Of a DNA stretch of 64,000 bases, positions 28,447-39,684 are shown one piece after another. Numbering within the stretch: the stretch's first letter is position 1; every line of letters starts with the position of its first letter. Below the pieces are notes generated by a model that saw only the letters and a program-made list of their open reading frames with translations, did no database searches and was not told where the DNA came from. Both the position numbers and the translations under genes were made by a program. The stretch is from Sorghum bicolor (lineage: Eukaryota; Streptophyta; Magnoliopsida; Poales; Poaceae), in NCBI RefSeq assembly GCF_000003195.3, contig NC_012871.2:6435997-6499996 (forward strand). Reading direction: 5' to 3'.

Positions 28447-28778
28447 TATTTAATTGATGGTGATCATATAAGCAAGCAGGTCTACATCGTGTACCTGGGG
28501 CACCTACCTAGCACGGATGCGTCGTCAGAGCCTGAAGGTTCCTCTGCTGTAGAGTTTACTCATCACGACCTGCTGAACCAGGTCCTGGACGATATATATA
28601 ATCCCCAATGATGCATGCAGCCACTCCGATGAACACACCGCCGGGAAACTCCAACACGACCGCGCTCAAGTACGGCGCCGGCGGGGAATAATAACTTCTC
28701 CGTGGTCTTCCCGCGCACTGCCACCTAGGTCGGGGCTGCGGCCGCCGTGTATATATGACGTGATGGTCGTGTTTGAGG

Positions 28779-29676
28779 CATAGTTATTAGGACCGGATCG
28801 GACATCGAACCGGTGAGACCATCAGTTCAATGGTTCATTGGTCCAACCGTTAAGAACCGGTTGAACCGCTGGTTCGATTGTTTTGGACCAGATGAATTGA
28901 ACCGTTCATAAATACTTTGAACTGATGTAATATAATGACATATAATAAATATTTTTTAAGAAAATATATAATAAATAATTAGCAACATACATTTGATCAC
29001 ATATATAAATAGCTAAATAAGATGATAAAGCACAATTATATAACTTGCTTCCCACTAATCTACACATGTACTTCAATATATCGGTGCTGTGCTTTGTTTT
29101 ACCAGATATGTAGAAATATGTATAATTAATATACGGAGTAGTTATAAATTTGTGCAAAAATGGCTAGAATATTATTTTAAATATTCACCGTTGGAAAACA
29201 ATCAAGAATACTAAATAGAGAACGTCATTGCGAAGAGCTTGTTGAGATAATCAAAATAGATATATTATTTTTCTAATTTGGAGCTTATTTAAAAAAGTTA
29301 TGAAATTTCGAAATTTAAAAGCCATCCATCAAGCAATCAGCAGCACCACCCCATGCATGGAACATTCAAAATCCAAAAGGGAGCAGCAGCCATGTGGCCC
29401 ACCAATGGCAAGTGCAGCGTACAGGCGCTCCATCAGCTTGGATAGGACCACGTGTCCATGCTGCACAGGTGCACAGCAGAACTGAATGAGCAGCATCAAA
29501 CGGGGGCGGTTCACACAGAACCGGCCGGTTCACCGGTTCCAAAAAAAAACGGCCGGTTCCACCGGTTTTACCGATTCAATTACACAAACGATCTTTTAAG
29601 TGAACCGGACCGGTTAGCACTCTGGTTCGGTCTTTTAACTGTCGAACCGCCGGTCCGGTCCGGTCCCAATAACTAT
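28779..29676. mobile_element. TIR transposon (hAT-like) inserted in the subtilase pseudogene
   Basis: Left end CATAGTTATTAGGACCGG, inverted right end CCGGTCCCAATAACTAT, and GTTTGAGG duplicated exactly at 28771-28778 and 29677-29684. The arms are rich in ACCGG and GAACCG words in both orientations. About 900 bp without a transposase frame, so non-autonomous. An 8-bp duplication fits the hAT superfamily. Confidence 0.82.
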
Positions 29677-29930
29677 GTTTGAGGAGATCAATGACCTCAC
29701 CGTTGATGTGTCGCCGAGCAGACTAGAGTTCAGCGTGCAGGGCCCCAAAAGATTTTGTTCACCGTGGGGGTGTCCGGCGGGGCGATGGAGGAGGAGGGTA
29801 GGGTCCATTTAGGCGCCGTCGTCTGGTACAACGACGAGCATGAGGTGAGGAGCCCGGTGGTGGGTCTACGCAACATCGGACGACTCCCATCCTCCCAGCA
29901 AAATGGGGCTTAGACGGTGAAGGAGCTGCC

Positions 29931-30470
29931 TGTTGGAAACTAACGGATAAGTGATCTCTAGCTCGAGCCGTTATATACAAAGGGGTACTAGGTTAAAGAC
30001 CGTTTTCTCTGACCGAGTTAGTCGGACGCTCGTGAGGGCATCCCACGTACGCGCGATGGTCGGTAGCGCCCAAACCAATCAATGGTTGTGGTCACGAGTC
30101 AAACAACGCAATATAAAAAGAGAGACCCGAAAGAGAGACCTGACTTCTCTTTAGGTTACGGCTTCTCTTTAGGTTACGGCTTAACAGAGAAACAGTTCTC
30201 CGACACTTCTCACTCCGATCTAAAGAGGGCACTGGATCGACCCGAATGCCGCCGCCCTTCTTCCCCAACTCCGACACCGGCCAAGGTGTTTGGCTAGTGT
30301 CGTTTGCGTCCTAAAGGTCGGCGCTACCCCAACTCCGAACGACGACATCAACCTCGTATACACGTCCCTACTCCACCATGGAACATCAAAGTCTATATTT
30401 TATTGAATGTTCTTGATGTGATCTATCGACTAGGCTAGATCGTCTAATTGTATTGATCTTCGATCTGACA
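29931..30470. mobile_element. Solo LTR, 540 bp
   Basis: Starts TGTTGGAAAC and ends GATCTGACA (TG...CA termini), with CTGCC directly repeated on both sides (29926-29930 and 30471-30475). No internal retrotransposon sequence is present, so it is a recombination scar. A short tandem repeat (CTTCTCTTTAGGTTACGG twice) lies at about 30147-30182. Confidence 0.78.
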
Positions 30471-31253
30471 CTGCCATCTAGGGCTTTTGAGAATTGTGCA
30501 ACGGTGTCAGGATAAAACTTCCTTGTTTTGGCCAGCAAAAAATAGATCAGCTTGTGAAATCCCTGTACTTCAACTAATGCCAAGCCACTCATGCTGTATT
30601 TTGACCCTTCAATTTGACATCAAGATTTCTGGCTCCAAAAATGATGATCTCGTTACCTTTGTTAAAATCTGAGGGATATCGTTCTGGCGTGACTCATTCA
30701 CTGTTATCCACGGTTTCCACAAGTTCATTTATTTATTAACCGCGGCCAAAATATGGAAGTTTAATTCTTGAATCATTATTGCACAAAACAGAAGCATTGA
30801 AAGTGCCAGGAAACGCAATCACACGCTGTATGGTGGCTAATCCTAACAATGAAACGCTGAACGCAAGAATGCACTGAAGAACACGAACAGCAACTGTCAG
30901 AGGACAGAGCTATTTTACTCACATCGTGGTGTTCAGTACAGGGCGCTTAACCAGCGGTTCAAGCAATAACACAACACACAGAGGTCTCGGCTACTTATAC
31001 CAGCAGCTTAACACACGCACATTTAGCTAAGATAACCGCTAAAACAAAGATACACAAGATGTTGTAAAACACACATTCAGTAAAGCGACATGTAGTGGGC
31101 GCGGTCACCGCGAACTGCCGTTCCCGCTCTAGCTTCTCAACTTCAAACTGAAGTTTCTGGCCGCCCTGCTCCACCGTACCTCGCCATCTCTGAATCAGTC
31201 TTCAGCATCAGCGTCGACAGCATTACACCAACAAAGCGTTGCATGGCATCCCC
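30471..31253. other. Spacer between the solo LTR and the second subtilase
   Basis: Includes the probable 3' UTR of the minus-strand subtilase ending at 31254. No coding frame or repeat with clear ends recognised. Confidence 0.4.
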
Positions 31254-34200
31254 TCACTGTCTAAACCCCCGTTTGATGCCAGCCCTGGGAGTCCGTCGTT
31301 GACTCCTTGTGTACACCACCACAGGGCTCCTCACCTTATGTTCCTTGTTGTACCACACGACGGTGAAAGAGTAGACCTGGCCCTCCTCCGGCGCCATGCC
31401 GGACACGGTCACGGTGAATGAGACCTTCTGGTTCAGCTCACTGAACTCTAGCTCGCTCGGTGAAACTTCAGCAGTGAGGACATTGTCCGCCTGATCAACA
31501 GGAGACTCGAACCAGAGGTCGTAAACGGCGCTTGCGGACCCGACATTGGTGACGGTCCGCGGGAAAACCACGGTGAAGTTCTTCCCCGGCTCCACACGGG
31601 CCGCCATGGTCGGGTAGTTGAGGTCCCGGGGAGAGCTGGACGACGAGCTGTTGCTGCAGGTCGTGGTGTTGGAGCCGGTGATGAGCGCGAGCTGCGTGGC
31701 GTTGTACCCCTGCGCGCACAGCATAGCCACGTAGTCGCTCTCCGATGCGTCGTACACGAGCCCTGGGTCGTGCGCCATTGCCGGGTTGAGCTGCCCGGCG
31801 CCGTACTTGAGCACGCTGGTGTTGGCGTTGGCCGGTGTGTCCATCGGAGTGGCTGCATATGCATGACGACGAGCACCATGCGTTGCGATGTATTGACAAA
31901 GAACTCGGAATGGATCGATCTTTGATGCCATGGGATATAATGGAACATACCGGTGGTGATGAGAGCAGACATGATCATCGCCGGCGACCAGTCACGGTGG
32001 AATGACTTGACGTAGGCGGCGGCACCGCTCGCGTGTGGGCACGCCATGGATGTGCCGGAGATGATGTTGTACTGAACCTTCCTGGTGTCGTTGGCGATGC
32101 CCGTAGGCGATGACAGCAGCGACCATGAGGCTATGATGTCAATCCCCGGTGCAGACAGATCAGGCTGCATTAGTTTGAACGTTGTACAAATTAATTTCCG
32201 CATGACATTTTTAACTGTGCGATGAACGTTGCAATGACGATTAGCATCAGGCAGGCACACACCTTCAAGATATCAGGGGTGACCACGTTGGGGCCTGGAG
32301 AAGAGAACGAAGCGGCTACCGGAGCTTGTGAACTGATTGTCTCGGTGGTGTGTATGGTACCCACAGGATTACTGCAGAACATTACAGGAATATCAGACAA
32401 TCGAACACGATTACAGGAAAGTATTATGTGGTCAGCGAATTTCAGTCACCTTGTGCTGTTGACATACACCATGATTTGGTCGAACTGATCCTGAGTTACA
32501 GTCAGACCGGGGAGAGGCAGAGTGAAGGCCACATCGGGTGCTTCGCTGACTATGACGACGCCTGCTGCACCGGCCAAGAGAGGACCTGAGCCGTCGTTTT
32601 CACTGGCCTCCTGGCAGAGGACGATTTTGCCTGTGTATGAACCTCCGGCGAGGTTATCAGGATCACAGGACCTACACATGTAACAAGAAACCATAAACAC
32701 GTACATACTAGTACTTGGTAGTGGCTAGTCCAATTCAGAATATATATAATTTTTGGCGTGTTAGAGTTTTGGCCGGCCATCGAACTGATTGATATGAAAT
32801 TCTGCAAAATTCCAGTTTTCCAAATGCTTATATATGGTTGCCATGCATGTGCACTGAATTATACTAGTCACTAACTCATGCATTGTCATCATCTCTTCTA
32901 TTACCCGTTGGCGGGGAACGCAAGTCTGGCATCTGATAGGGTTGGGAAGGTGTTAATGGAGGCTCCCTGCAAAAGAAGAACACAATGTAATGCATAATAC
33001 AGTACATATTCATTTCAGTGAAGAAAAAAAAAGGTAGTAGCATTATTATTACAGGGATCGGAGCTCCCATGAGCATGTTGATTTCAGCGCTTACCACTAT
33101 GGTCTTGCCGTTCCCAAGAACAATCTTGTCGACGAACTTGCGATCGATGCTGCTCGCCGCCACAGACAGCATCCACGGCGCGACGTTGCAGACGGTGAAG
33201 CCTTCCAGCCCCGAGTTCCCGGCCGATGCCGACGTGAGCACCCCACGCTTCATGGCGTGGAAGGCACCGATGGCTATCACGTCTCTGACGTAGTCAAATG
33301 CAAAGGGGCTGCCGATGGAGATGGAGATCACGTCGACGCCGTCGGCGATGGCGTCGTCGAACCCGGCGAGGATCTCGGCCTCGCCGCAGCAAACCTTGTA
33401 GACGGCGAGCCTGGCGCCGGGCACGGCGCCGCGAGCTGTGCCGGCGGCCAAGCCGTACAAGCTGGTGTTGGCCACCGCACGCCCGGCCGCGGTGGACGCC
33501 GTGTGGCTGCCGTGGCCGTCATCGTCTAGTGGCGACAGGCTAGAGTTGCTGGATCGTCCGTCGTAGGCGCGTGCTCCGATGATTTTACTGCATGCATGTC
33601 ATGCCAGAATCGAACAGTGAGTCTGTGTTCTCCTTTGCTTTAACTGAACCGTTCTATTGATAAATTTTCGTTACAATGAGGAAAATTACTAACGAATAAA
33701 GAATATCTAAAATAACTAATCTGAACTAGGTGCTAGACAGTAAAAAGAAGAGGTGTTTACATACTTGTTGCATGTGAAGTTGTGGCATGTACCCTTCCAC
33801 CTGCTCGGCGGTGGGCCAAAGCCTTCGTCGGAGAAGGATGGTGAGTCAGGCCATATACCGGTGTCGAGCATACCGACAATGACATCTCCTTCCAGTGGTA
33901 GTAGCTCTTCAAAAGGTGATTGAGGGAAGCCCAGGAAGTCCCAGGATCTTGTGGTTAAAAGATCGAGGGTTCTACTTGGAAAGACTGAGACAACGCCATT
34001 CATGCCTAATGGTAACAAATTAAAGGAAAATAGCACGTATAAGCTGGAGATAGATTCATGCTTGGTCATACCGTGATATATATATATATATATATATATC
34101 AATTAAAAGTTGATATCTGTGCACACGCATGTGTGTGTTGTGTTGTGTTTGGATTCATCCAGCTATCCCTTGATCTTGCATTGATGTCTCTACGTCGTCC

Positions 34201-35206
34201 TTGTGACATATATCTCAAACCTTATATGCATAATAACAAAATAAAAATGATTGAAAAGAAGAACATGTTAATTGTCACAAACCAGACAGTTTATCTGCCT
34301 CTTCTTTGCTAAGCTTGGCGGCGAAGCCATTTAAGCTTCTCTTGTAACTACGGAGAATCCTATCTGAAGCAGAGCTGCAAAAGACAAAAATACATTGGCT
34401 CCTGTATAAAGACAATCATTTTTTTTGTGTTTTCTTTCGGGTAGGTAGCTAGTCAACATTGGCTCTTGGGAGCATCGATTATTCCAATCCGTTGGGACAC
34501 TTGTATCCGTTCCTTTGACAACTAATTAATAGCCTGACCAAATAAGGCCTTGTTTAGTTCCCCAAAAATTTTGCAAAATTTTTCAGATTCTCCGTCACAT
34601 CGAATTTTTAGACGTATGCATGGAGTATTAAATATAGATAAAAATAAAAACTAATTGCACAGTTTAGTCGGAATTGACGAGACGAATCTTTTGAGCCTAG
34701 TTAGTCCATGATTGAACAATATTTGTCAAATACAAACGAAATTGCTACAGTGCTCATTTTGCTAAAAATTTTGGAACTAAACAAGGCCTAAAAGCAGAGG
34801 TCTGGATTGCTAAAAAGGAGAGTTTTTTCGACCTGCCGTCGTCGAGGACCTGATTCAACATGTCGTGATGAGCAAATTCTATAGCAGTGAAACCTTCCGA
34901 TTCAGACGCATCCGTGCTTGCTGGTAGATGCCCCAGGTACACGATGTACACCTGCTTATCACGACCAAACAGATGTGACAAAATTGCATATAGATCTTTT
35001 CAGATCCTAAAAAACAAAAGGCACAAGACAACCAACATGCTACAAGCACGCATGCTAGCTAGCAACTGGCGGCAAAATCATGCATGCATGCTGATTTTCC
35101 ATCTGACCTGCTGGCTTCCATTGCCGATGGATTCAGAGGCGCTCAAGCTCGCGGCGATGACAGTGATGACGAAGAGCAGAAGCATCGGTGTTCTGGGACG
35201 AGGCAT
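31254..35206 (-). CDS. Subtilisin-like serine protease (plant subtilase, S8A), 10 exons
   Basis: Second complete secreted subtilase. Exons: 35206-35108, 34951-34833, 34374-34283, 34005-33765, 33587-33095, 32966-32905, 32671-32450, 32371-32263, 32164-31951, 31852-31254; 750 codons, 749 residues. Signal peptide ([20 protein letters not shown]), I9 propeptide (VYIVYLGH), mature start near TTRSWDF (121). Triad Asp151 (MLDTGIW), His209 and Ser518 (SGTSMACPH). The His motif reads GHGSHTA instead of the usual GHGTHTA, and the usual FSSRGPN motif reads FSSPGPN; neither removes a catalytic residue. The PA domain ([13 protein letters not shown]) and an Fn3-like tail ([13 protein letters not shown]) are present. 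It has one more intron than its paralogue at 21861-26941 (34006-34282, splitting the propeptide end), and that intron contains a TA microsatellite. Confidence 0.92.
34077..34099. repeat. (TA)n microsatellite in subtilase intron 3
   Basis: About eleven TA units inside the intron that is absent from the paralogous gene. Confidence 0.9.
34546..34788. mobile_element. Tourist-like MITE in subtilase intron 2
   Basis: Near-consensus copy, GGCCTTGTTTAGTTCC to GGAACTAAACAAGGCC, with TAA on both sides. It lies in the 458-bp intron between exons 2 and 3 of the second subtilase and explains over half of that intron. Confidence 0.88.
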
Positions 35207-35255
35207 CGTACCCTAGCAGCGCTGCTCCAGGAACCAACACTCGTACGTGTGAGCA

Positions 35256-35264
35256 AATATATAT
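35256..35264 (-). promoter_or_regulatory. Putative TATA box of the second subtilase
   Basis: Minus-strand CATATATATTTG about 50 bases upstream of the start codon at 35206. The same area is conserved in the pseudogene promoter (27795-28034), though the TATA spacing differs. Confidence 0.45.
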
Positions 35265-35584
35265 GCTTTGTGTAACTCAACGATAGGACGAGAGCAGGCG
35301 TGCATCAGCTTGCAGCGCGCATTGCTTGCTCCGTAGCCTCGGCTAAGCGTCCAGCTGGGCGCCCTTGTCCGGAAGCACGCCATACTTGCTTTCCACGAAA
35401 TATCTCGGGCTCCTGCTGGTGCCGTAATAATATTCAGCGTGTGCTGACGCGTAATAATATCCCGTTTATTAGAGCATCTCCAACCGTTTTGCATAGTTCG
35501 TTTAGCAAATGAGGGAGTTGCCAAGTCTGAGTTTGCCAAGATCTGAAAGATAAAGGTACCTCTAAAAATTAAAATTTTTCTTTG

Positions 35585-36195
35585 GTTTCTGCAAAGGGGT
35601 GTCGTCCTAACCAAAGACAACCTTGCTAGAAAAAATTGGAAAGGGATTCAGAAGTGTATTTGCTGTAATGGGAATGAAACTATTCAGCATCTATTCCTAG
35701 ACTGTCCCTTTACCAAAATGATTTGGAGGCTTATCTTCTTTGCTACTAGTTTGACCCAACCTTGATCAATCAGCCACATGTTTGGTACTTGGCTATCTAA
35801 TCAAAATAAAAAGATTAGAGATTTGATCTGGGTGGGGGTGGCTGCTTTGCTTTGGGCTATCTGGAGATGCCGCAATGATTATGTTTTTAATAAAGTGAAA
35901 ACTAACTCTATTATGCAGGTAATTTTCAGGGGAGCGTACTGGTTATGCTTTTAGGCTCAGCTGCAGCATGATGAGACAGCCAAGGACGTGCTCTCGAAGA
36001 TAAGCAAGAAATTAGAAGTATTTGCTTTAGAGATATCCAATAAAGGATGGAAACATTTATATTGTTTAAACTAGCGTCCCGGTCCATGTATAGGACTATG
36101 GCTCTCTTTGTTTATCTCATTTTAAAACTCTGTAATTTTAGGCTGTGTTCATCCTCGGATGTAGAGGCCGGATTTTATATCCATTATCTAAAAAA
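35585..36195 (+). mobile_element. LINE 3' end (truncated)
   Basis: Translates in pieces to a reverse-transcriptase C-terminal zinc-binding region: GVVLTKDNLARKNW, CICCNGNETIQHLFLDCPF, then LLWAIWRCRNDYVFNK. Ends with GATGTAGAGGCCGG, CCATTATCT and a short A run. Frameshifts and stops are present. The 5' part is missing, as usual for LINE copies. Confidence 0.75.
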
Positions 36196-36462
36196 AGTCT
36201 CAAATAAATATGGCAAAGATAAAAAGAGGCAATCTTCAATGGTTTGACATTAATCACTTGGTAAAAAAGAAATAGCGGTGGCGGGAGGAGGGAGTAGTCG
36301 CACAACCACACGCGGGGGCGACGGATTTCGCGCAAGGGACACGATGTCAAGCGCAAAGGGGTTTGGCATATATGCAAGTCCTTCCCCTTCTATTTGCCAA
36401 GTTAACAAAATTGCAAAGCCCAATTGCCAAACTGTTCAATAAGTGTTTTTTAAACTTTTTTA

Positions 36463-37117
36463 GAGCATCTCTAATGGTTTCGCAATTTTGGTTTGACATT
36501 TGTTGTTGTTTGCCAACTCCCAAATACAAATGTAAAGGAAAAAATATAGTCATCTCCAAGGGTTTGGCATTTTTGACTTGGCAATTAGCTAAAGTGGATC
36601 CGACCAAATCCTTTTGCGCTTCTTTCTGTCGCGCGCATGAGTTGGTTCGCGCCTATTCTCCTTCGCGTGTATGGAGGCGCCGCCGCTCGTAGGTATGTGT
36701 ATGTCGCCGCCGGTTGTGCCGTCTTTCGTGATGCATATCATTGATGCACCAGATTTCTCTGTTCTCTGTCCCATCTGTCCCATCTTCTCCCATCACATTT
36801 CGGCAAGCAGTAGGCAGACAGACAGCAGCAACACACCACGAGATTTGCCGGCGTGGAAACTTGGCGCGAGGACTCCCAGCGACGAAGGAAACCGCGACAA
36901 AGAGATATGCTCGCGCGTGGGATGGATGCAGGAATACCGCGTGGAGGCGTTTGCCAAGCCACAACCCAACTCACAAATATGCCAAGGGGAGCCTCTCAAA
37001 TGCCAAGTTTACTAAAATGCAAATCCATTTGCAAAACCATTGGAGGAGTGGTTTTTACTTTTTTGGCAAATAATACAAATGGCAAACTAGAATGCCAAAC
37101 CGTTGGAGATGCTCTTA
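36463..37117. mobile_element. Inner GAGCATCTCTAATGG-type TIR element
   Basis: Left GAGCATCTCTAATGGTTT and inverted right AAACCGTTGGAGATGCTC, TTA on both flanks. Contains repeated words on the GGCAATTAG/TTGCCAA theme. No coding capacity recognised. Confidence 0.6.
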
Positions 37118-37203
37118 TAAATACATGAATGCAAAGCCTATTTATCAAACGGTTGGGGATGCTCTTAGTAGCTCTTGGAAAAAGGGCCAAAAGGCTGCTA
37201 GGG

Positions 37204-38130
37204 TTATGGTATATGAAATTTCGGTATGTAGAAGATATATGCTTCTAGAGACTTTTGTAGAATGTTATAACAAGGGTGATAATTGTCAAAATGGATGGAA
37301 GCCCCATGTTTACACCGCCGCCATAAAAAATGTCTACAAGAAGTGTGGCATAGAAGTAGTGCCAGAGGGTGAATCAAAGGTTGCTCAAAGCCCCATACCT
37401 TGTTGATCATGTTGGGGATGATGAATCTAGGTATCTTGCGGCAGATGGTAGAGGGCTCATGAATTGCCGGTGTGGTTGTTAGGTAGAGCATCTCACCAAA
37501 CATGAAGTCAATGCCACTGAGGTCATATGGCAAGTTCAGTTGGTGGCGGTTGTTGATGTTGGTGTTGATCTCGATGGCAACATTGCTGAGACTCAAGCTT
37601 TGGCACCCCATGTTGTATAAGAAGATGCCAATTGCCTTGAGTGGATTGCCCCTTGCCCATTGGCAAGTGAGCAGTATTCTAGAGGACAAGTTATCAGTTT
37701 GAGTTGTTGACATTGGGAGGGTATGGAACCCCACCGCTAGGCAGTCAAGGTTGTGGACGCGACACTGATTAATGTGTCGATGAGGGCTCGCATTAGAGGT
37801 GAAGCCACTGGTATATATGTAGAGGTGCTTGTCAAAGAAGATGTAGCTACCTTCCAGCGACCATACGCGGGCCGCCATCTTGTTGATGATGGTGGTGGCG
37901 ATGTCGTGTAGTTTTGTTTCACGCAAGGTTGCTTGACGAGGTGCATCGAAGAATGGTACCTTTGTGTTGATGTTGAGGAGGCAGTTCAGTTGTGGAGGCT
38001 GTGTTTCCCTGCTTAGGAGGCAGTATGCCAGCGATGGTGGTGGAGGGGACCATGGTCGTTGTGTGGCTAGTCCGGGTGTCATCGTCACCGGAGTTAGAGA
38101 AGGGAGATGCAGGGTAGTGCCACTACCCAT
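37204..38130 (-). CDS. Unrecognised open frame, 308 codons
   Basis: A long uninterrupted minus-strand frame in otherwise repeat-rich DNA. I see no domain I can name, no signal peptide and no clear membrane segment. It lies directly downstream, on the same strand, of decayed gypsy-type gag and protease sequence, so it may be a chance frame in, or a captured part of, a retrotransposon. No TATA box or conserved start context was noted. Low confidence as a real gene. Confidence 0.2.
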   Translation of the reverse strand: MGSGTTLHLPSLTPVTMTPGLATQRPWSPPPPSLAYCLLSRETQPPQLNCLLNINTKVPFFDAPRQATLRETKLHDIATTIINKMAARVWSLEGSYIFFDKHLYIYTSGFTSNASPHRHINQCRVHNLDCLAVGFHTLPMSTTQTDNLSSRILLTCQWARGNPLKAIGIFLYNMGCQSLSLSNVAIEINTNINNRHQLNLPYDLSGIDFMFGEMLYLTTTPAIHEPSTICRKIPRFIIPNMINKVWGFEQPLIHPLALLLCHTSCRHFLWRRCKHGASIHFDNYHPCYNILQKSLEAYIFYIPKFHIP

Positions 38131-38329
38131 TTAGCTACCTCTAGTGCTACTGCCCATGCGACCGACTCAGTAGTTGGTGCTGGTGTTGCCACCCATGCGG
38201 CTGGTGCTGGTGGTGCCACCCATGGTGCCGCCCATGTAGCTAGCGTTGCTGCAATTGCCCGTGTGGGTGACGCTAGTGCCGCTTCTTGGCCATGTTGCTA
38301 GTGCTAGTGTTGTTGCTAACATTTGCTAG

Positions 38330-39250
38330 GGTGAGGCGCTGTGGTGGTGCTTGGTGGTCAGGGACGATGCAGGTGAAGGGGACCATCTGATTGTCCCACC
38401 GTTATCGCATCTCTAGGGATGTGAAATTCTAGAGGGCAATGGTGATGTCTGTCAGCCATGGATCCACAAGATGATGTCAATGTCATTGCGGATGGATAGG
38501 AGGAAGGCATCAATCTAGAACGTCTCACCAATAATGTAAAGTGGGATGCTGATGTAGGCTCCTCGGCAAGCTAGCTCTATACCACTACCAACGAGCATGT
38601 ATTGGTGATTCATGTGGCACTCGATGAGGGTGATGGTACGTGTGGTGCTAGAGTCAATGACGTTCTGGGTGGTGCTGATGTCGATGAGGATCTAAATGCC
38701 CTTGATGAGGATGGATGCCACCATGAGCATGGTATGTCTTGCTTACACCCTTGACTTTGGGGCGGTGGTTAGCATCATCATGCGGGGTTCAATGTTGGTG
38801 CTGTCATCGTCGTCGTTGTCACTATCGATGATGATCTGTGATGAGGATCATGGAGTTGTAGCAATGATGTTAGTGATTCTCCTCATTGGCTCCATAGGTG
38901 GGGAAGCTATGGTGAACAACTTGTTTGCCATGGCGTCCACAAGATTGAGAGGCATGGTGGTGGTGGTGGGAACCTCTTCCTTCCTGTTGAGGAACGTGTG
39001 GCCGGTGTCCTCCATGACGCGCTTGGTCTCCTCCTCAAGCTCCTTGGTTGTGGCCTCACGTGCCTTAAGGGAGCATTCGTGCTCAATGTTGGCGAGGAGG
39101 ATGTTGCATTGAGCTTGGTGAAGTTCGCGTCGATCCCATTGAAGCGACTACTCATGTTGACGGAGAAGATGTTAATCTTCTTCTTCATCCTAACTAGAAT
39201 ATATGGTGATGGTGACCAAATGATTGATCTGGTCTTCGGATACAAGTTGT
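38330..39250 (-). mobile_element. Decayed gypsy-type gag/aspartic protease remnant
   Basis: Minus-strand translation with several stops reads as a retroviral-type protease: ISTTQNVIDS in place of the usual DTGSTHNFID, then GAYISIPLYIIGETF, DIDIILWIHG and a WDNQMV-like stretch. Upstream, about 39245-38910, is a gag-like start (MSSRFNGIDANFTKLN). No intact frame. Confidence 0.5.
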
Positions 39251-39281
39251 CAAGGACTTTCTCAGGGTTGGTCGGCTACGC

Positions 39282-39295
39282 GGGGGGGGGGGGGG
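39282..39295. repeat. Poly-G tract
   Basis: A G run of about 14 interrupted only at its end, in the decayed retrotransposon region. Confidence 0.85.
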
Positions 39296-39395
39296 GAGGG
39301 GTTGCTAGGGTAGGGGAGGTGGCGGTGGGTGCAGGCGATGGCAGCAGCGTCAGACACTAGGAGAGGGGTGACAATGCTAGGGAATGTGGGACCAC

Positions 39396-39684
39396 CAGTC
39401 CAGCGACTCGGGAGACCCATATCGTAAAAATACCACATTATTGAAATCAGTTCTTCTTTTTGCTTAAAAACGTTGCTTGCACATAAAAATACCACATTAT
39501 TGAAAGTTACATAAAAATACAAATGCCTGGAAGTAATAAAATCATATCCGCAATAACATCTATGTGGAGCATGTCTTGAAGATCCTATGTGCTCTTACAA
39601 GAGGCCATGACTATTCATTATTATTAGTAATACCATACTGAAGCCATGAGTATCCTAATAGCATATGGCATGGCCAAACTGAAC
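39396..39684. other. Spacer downstream of the terpene synthase
   Basis: Contains a direct repeat of AAAAATACCACATTATTGAAA (39425-39446 and 39485-39506). Probably holds the terpene synthase 3' UTR on the minus strand. Confidence 0.4.

Larger units (their letters stand above)
28035..29912 (+). pseudogene. Broken subtilase copy
   Basis: Remnants in order: exon 1 (about 28035-28135, similar to the signal-peptide exon at 35108-35206 but with in-frame stops), exon 2 (about 28480-28597, VYLGHLPSTDA and HHDLLNQVLDD), then directly a last-exon fragment (about 28609-28778, ATPMNTPPGNSN, LKYGAG, NNFSVVFPRT), and its end (29677 to about 29912, LTVDVSPSRLEFS, WYNDEHEVRSPVV). All exons encoding the catalytic Asp, His and Ser are missing, and the last exon has internal deletions and frameshifts. 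A Stowaway MITE sits in the old intron 1, and a TIR transposon splits the last exon. Closest in the window to the gene at 31254-35206, in the opposite orientation. It cannot make a protease. Confidence 0.85.
35471..37168. mobile_element. Outer GAGCATCTCCAAC-type TIR element with nested contents
   Basis: Left end GAGCATCTCCAACCGTTTTG and inverted right end AAACGGTTGGGGATGCTC, with TTA outside both ends. Inside are a LINE 3' end (35585-36195) and a second element of the same type (36463-37117). Open frames inside (up to 114 codons) are not recognisable genes. Confidence 0.6.
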
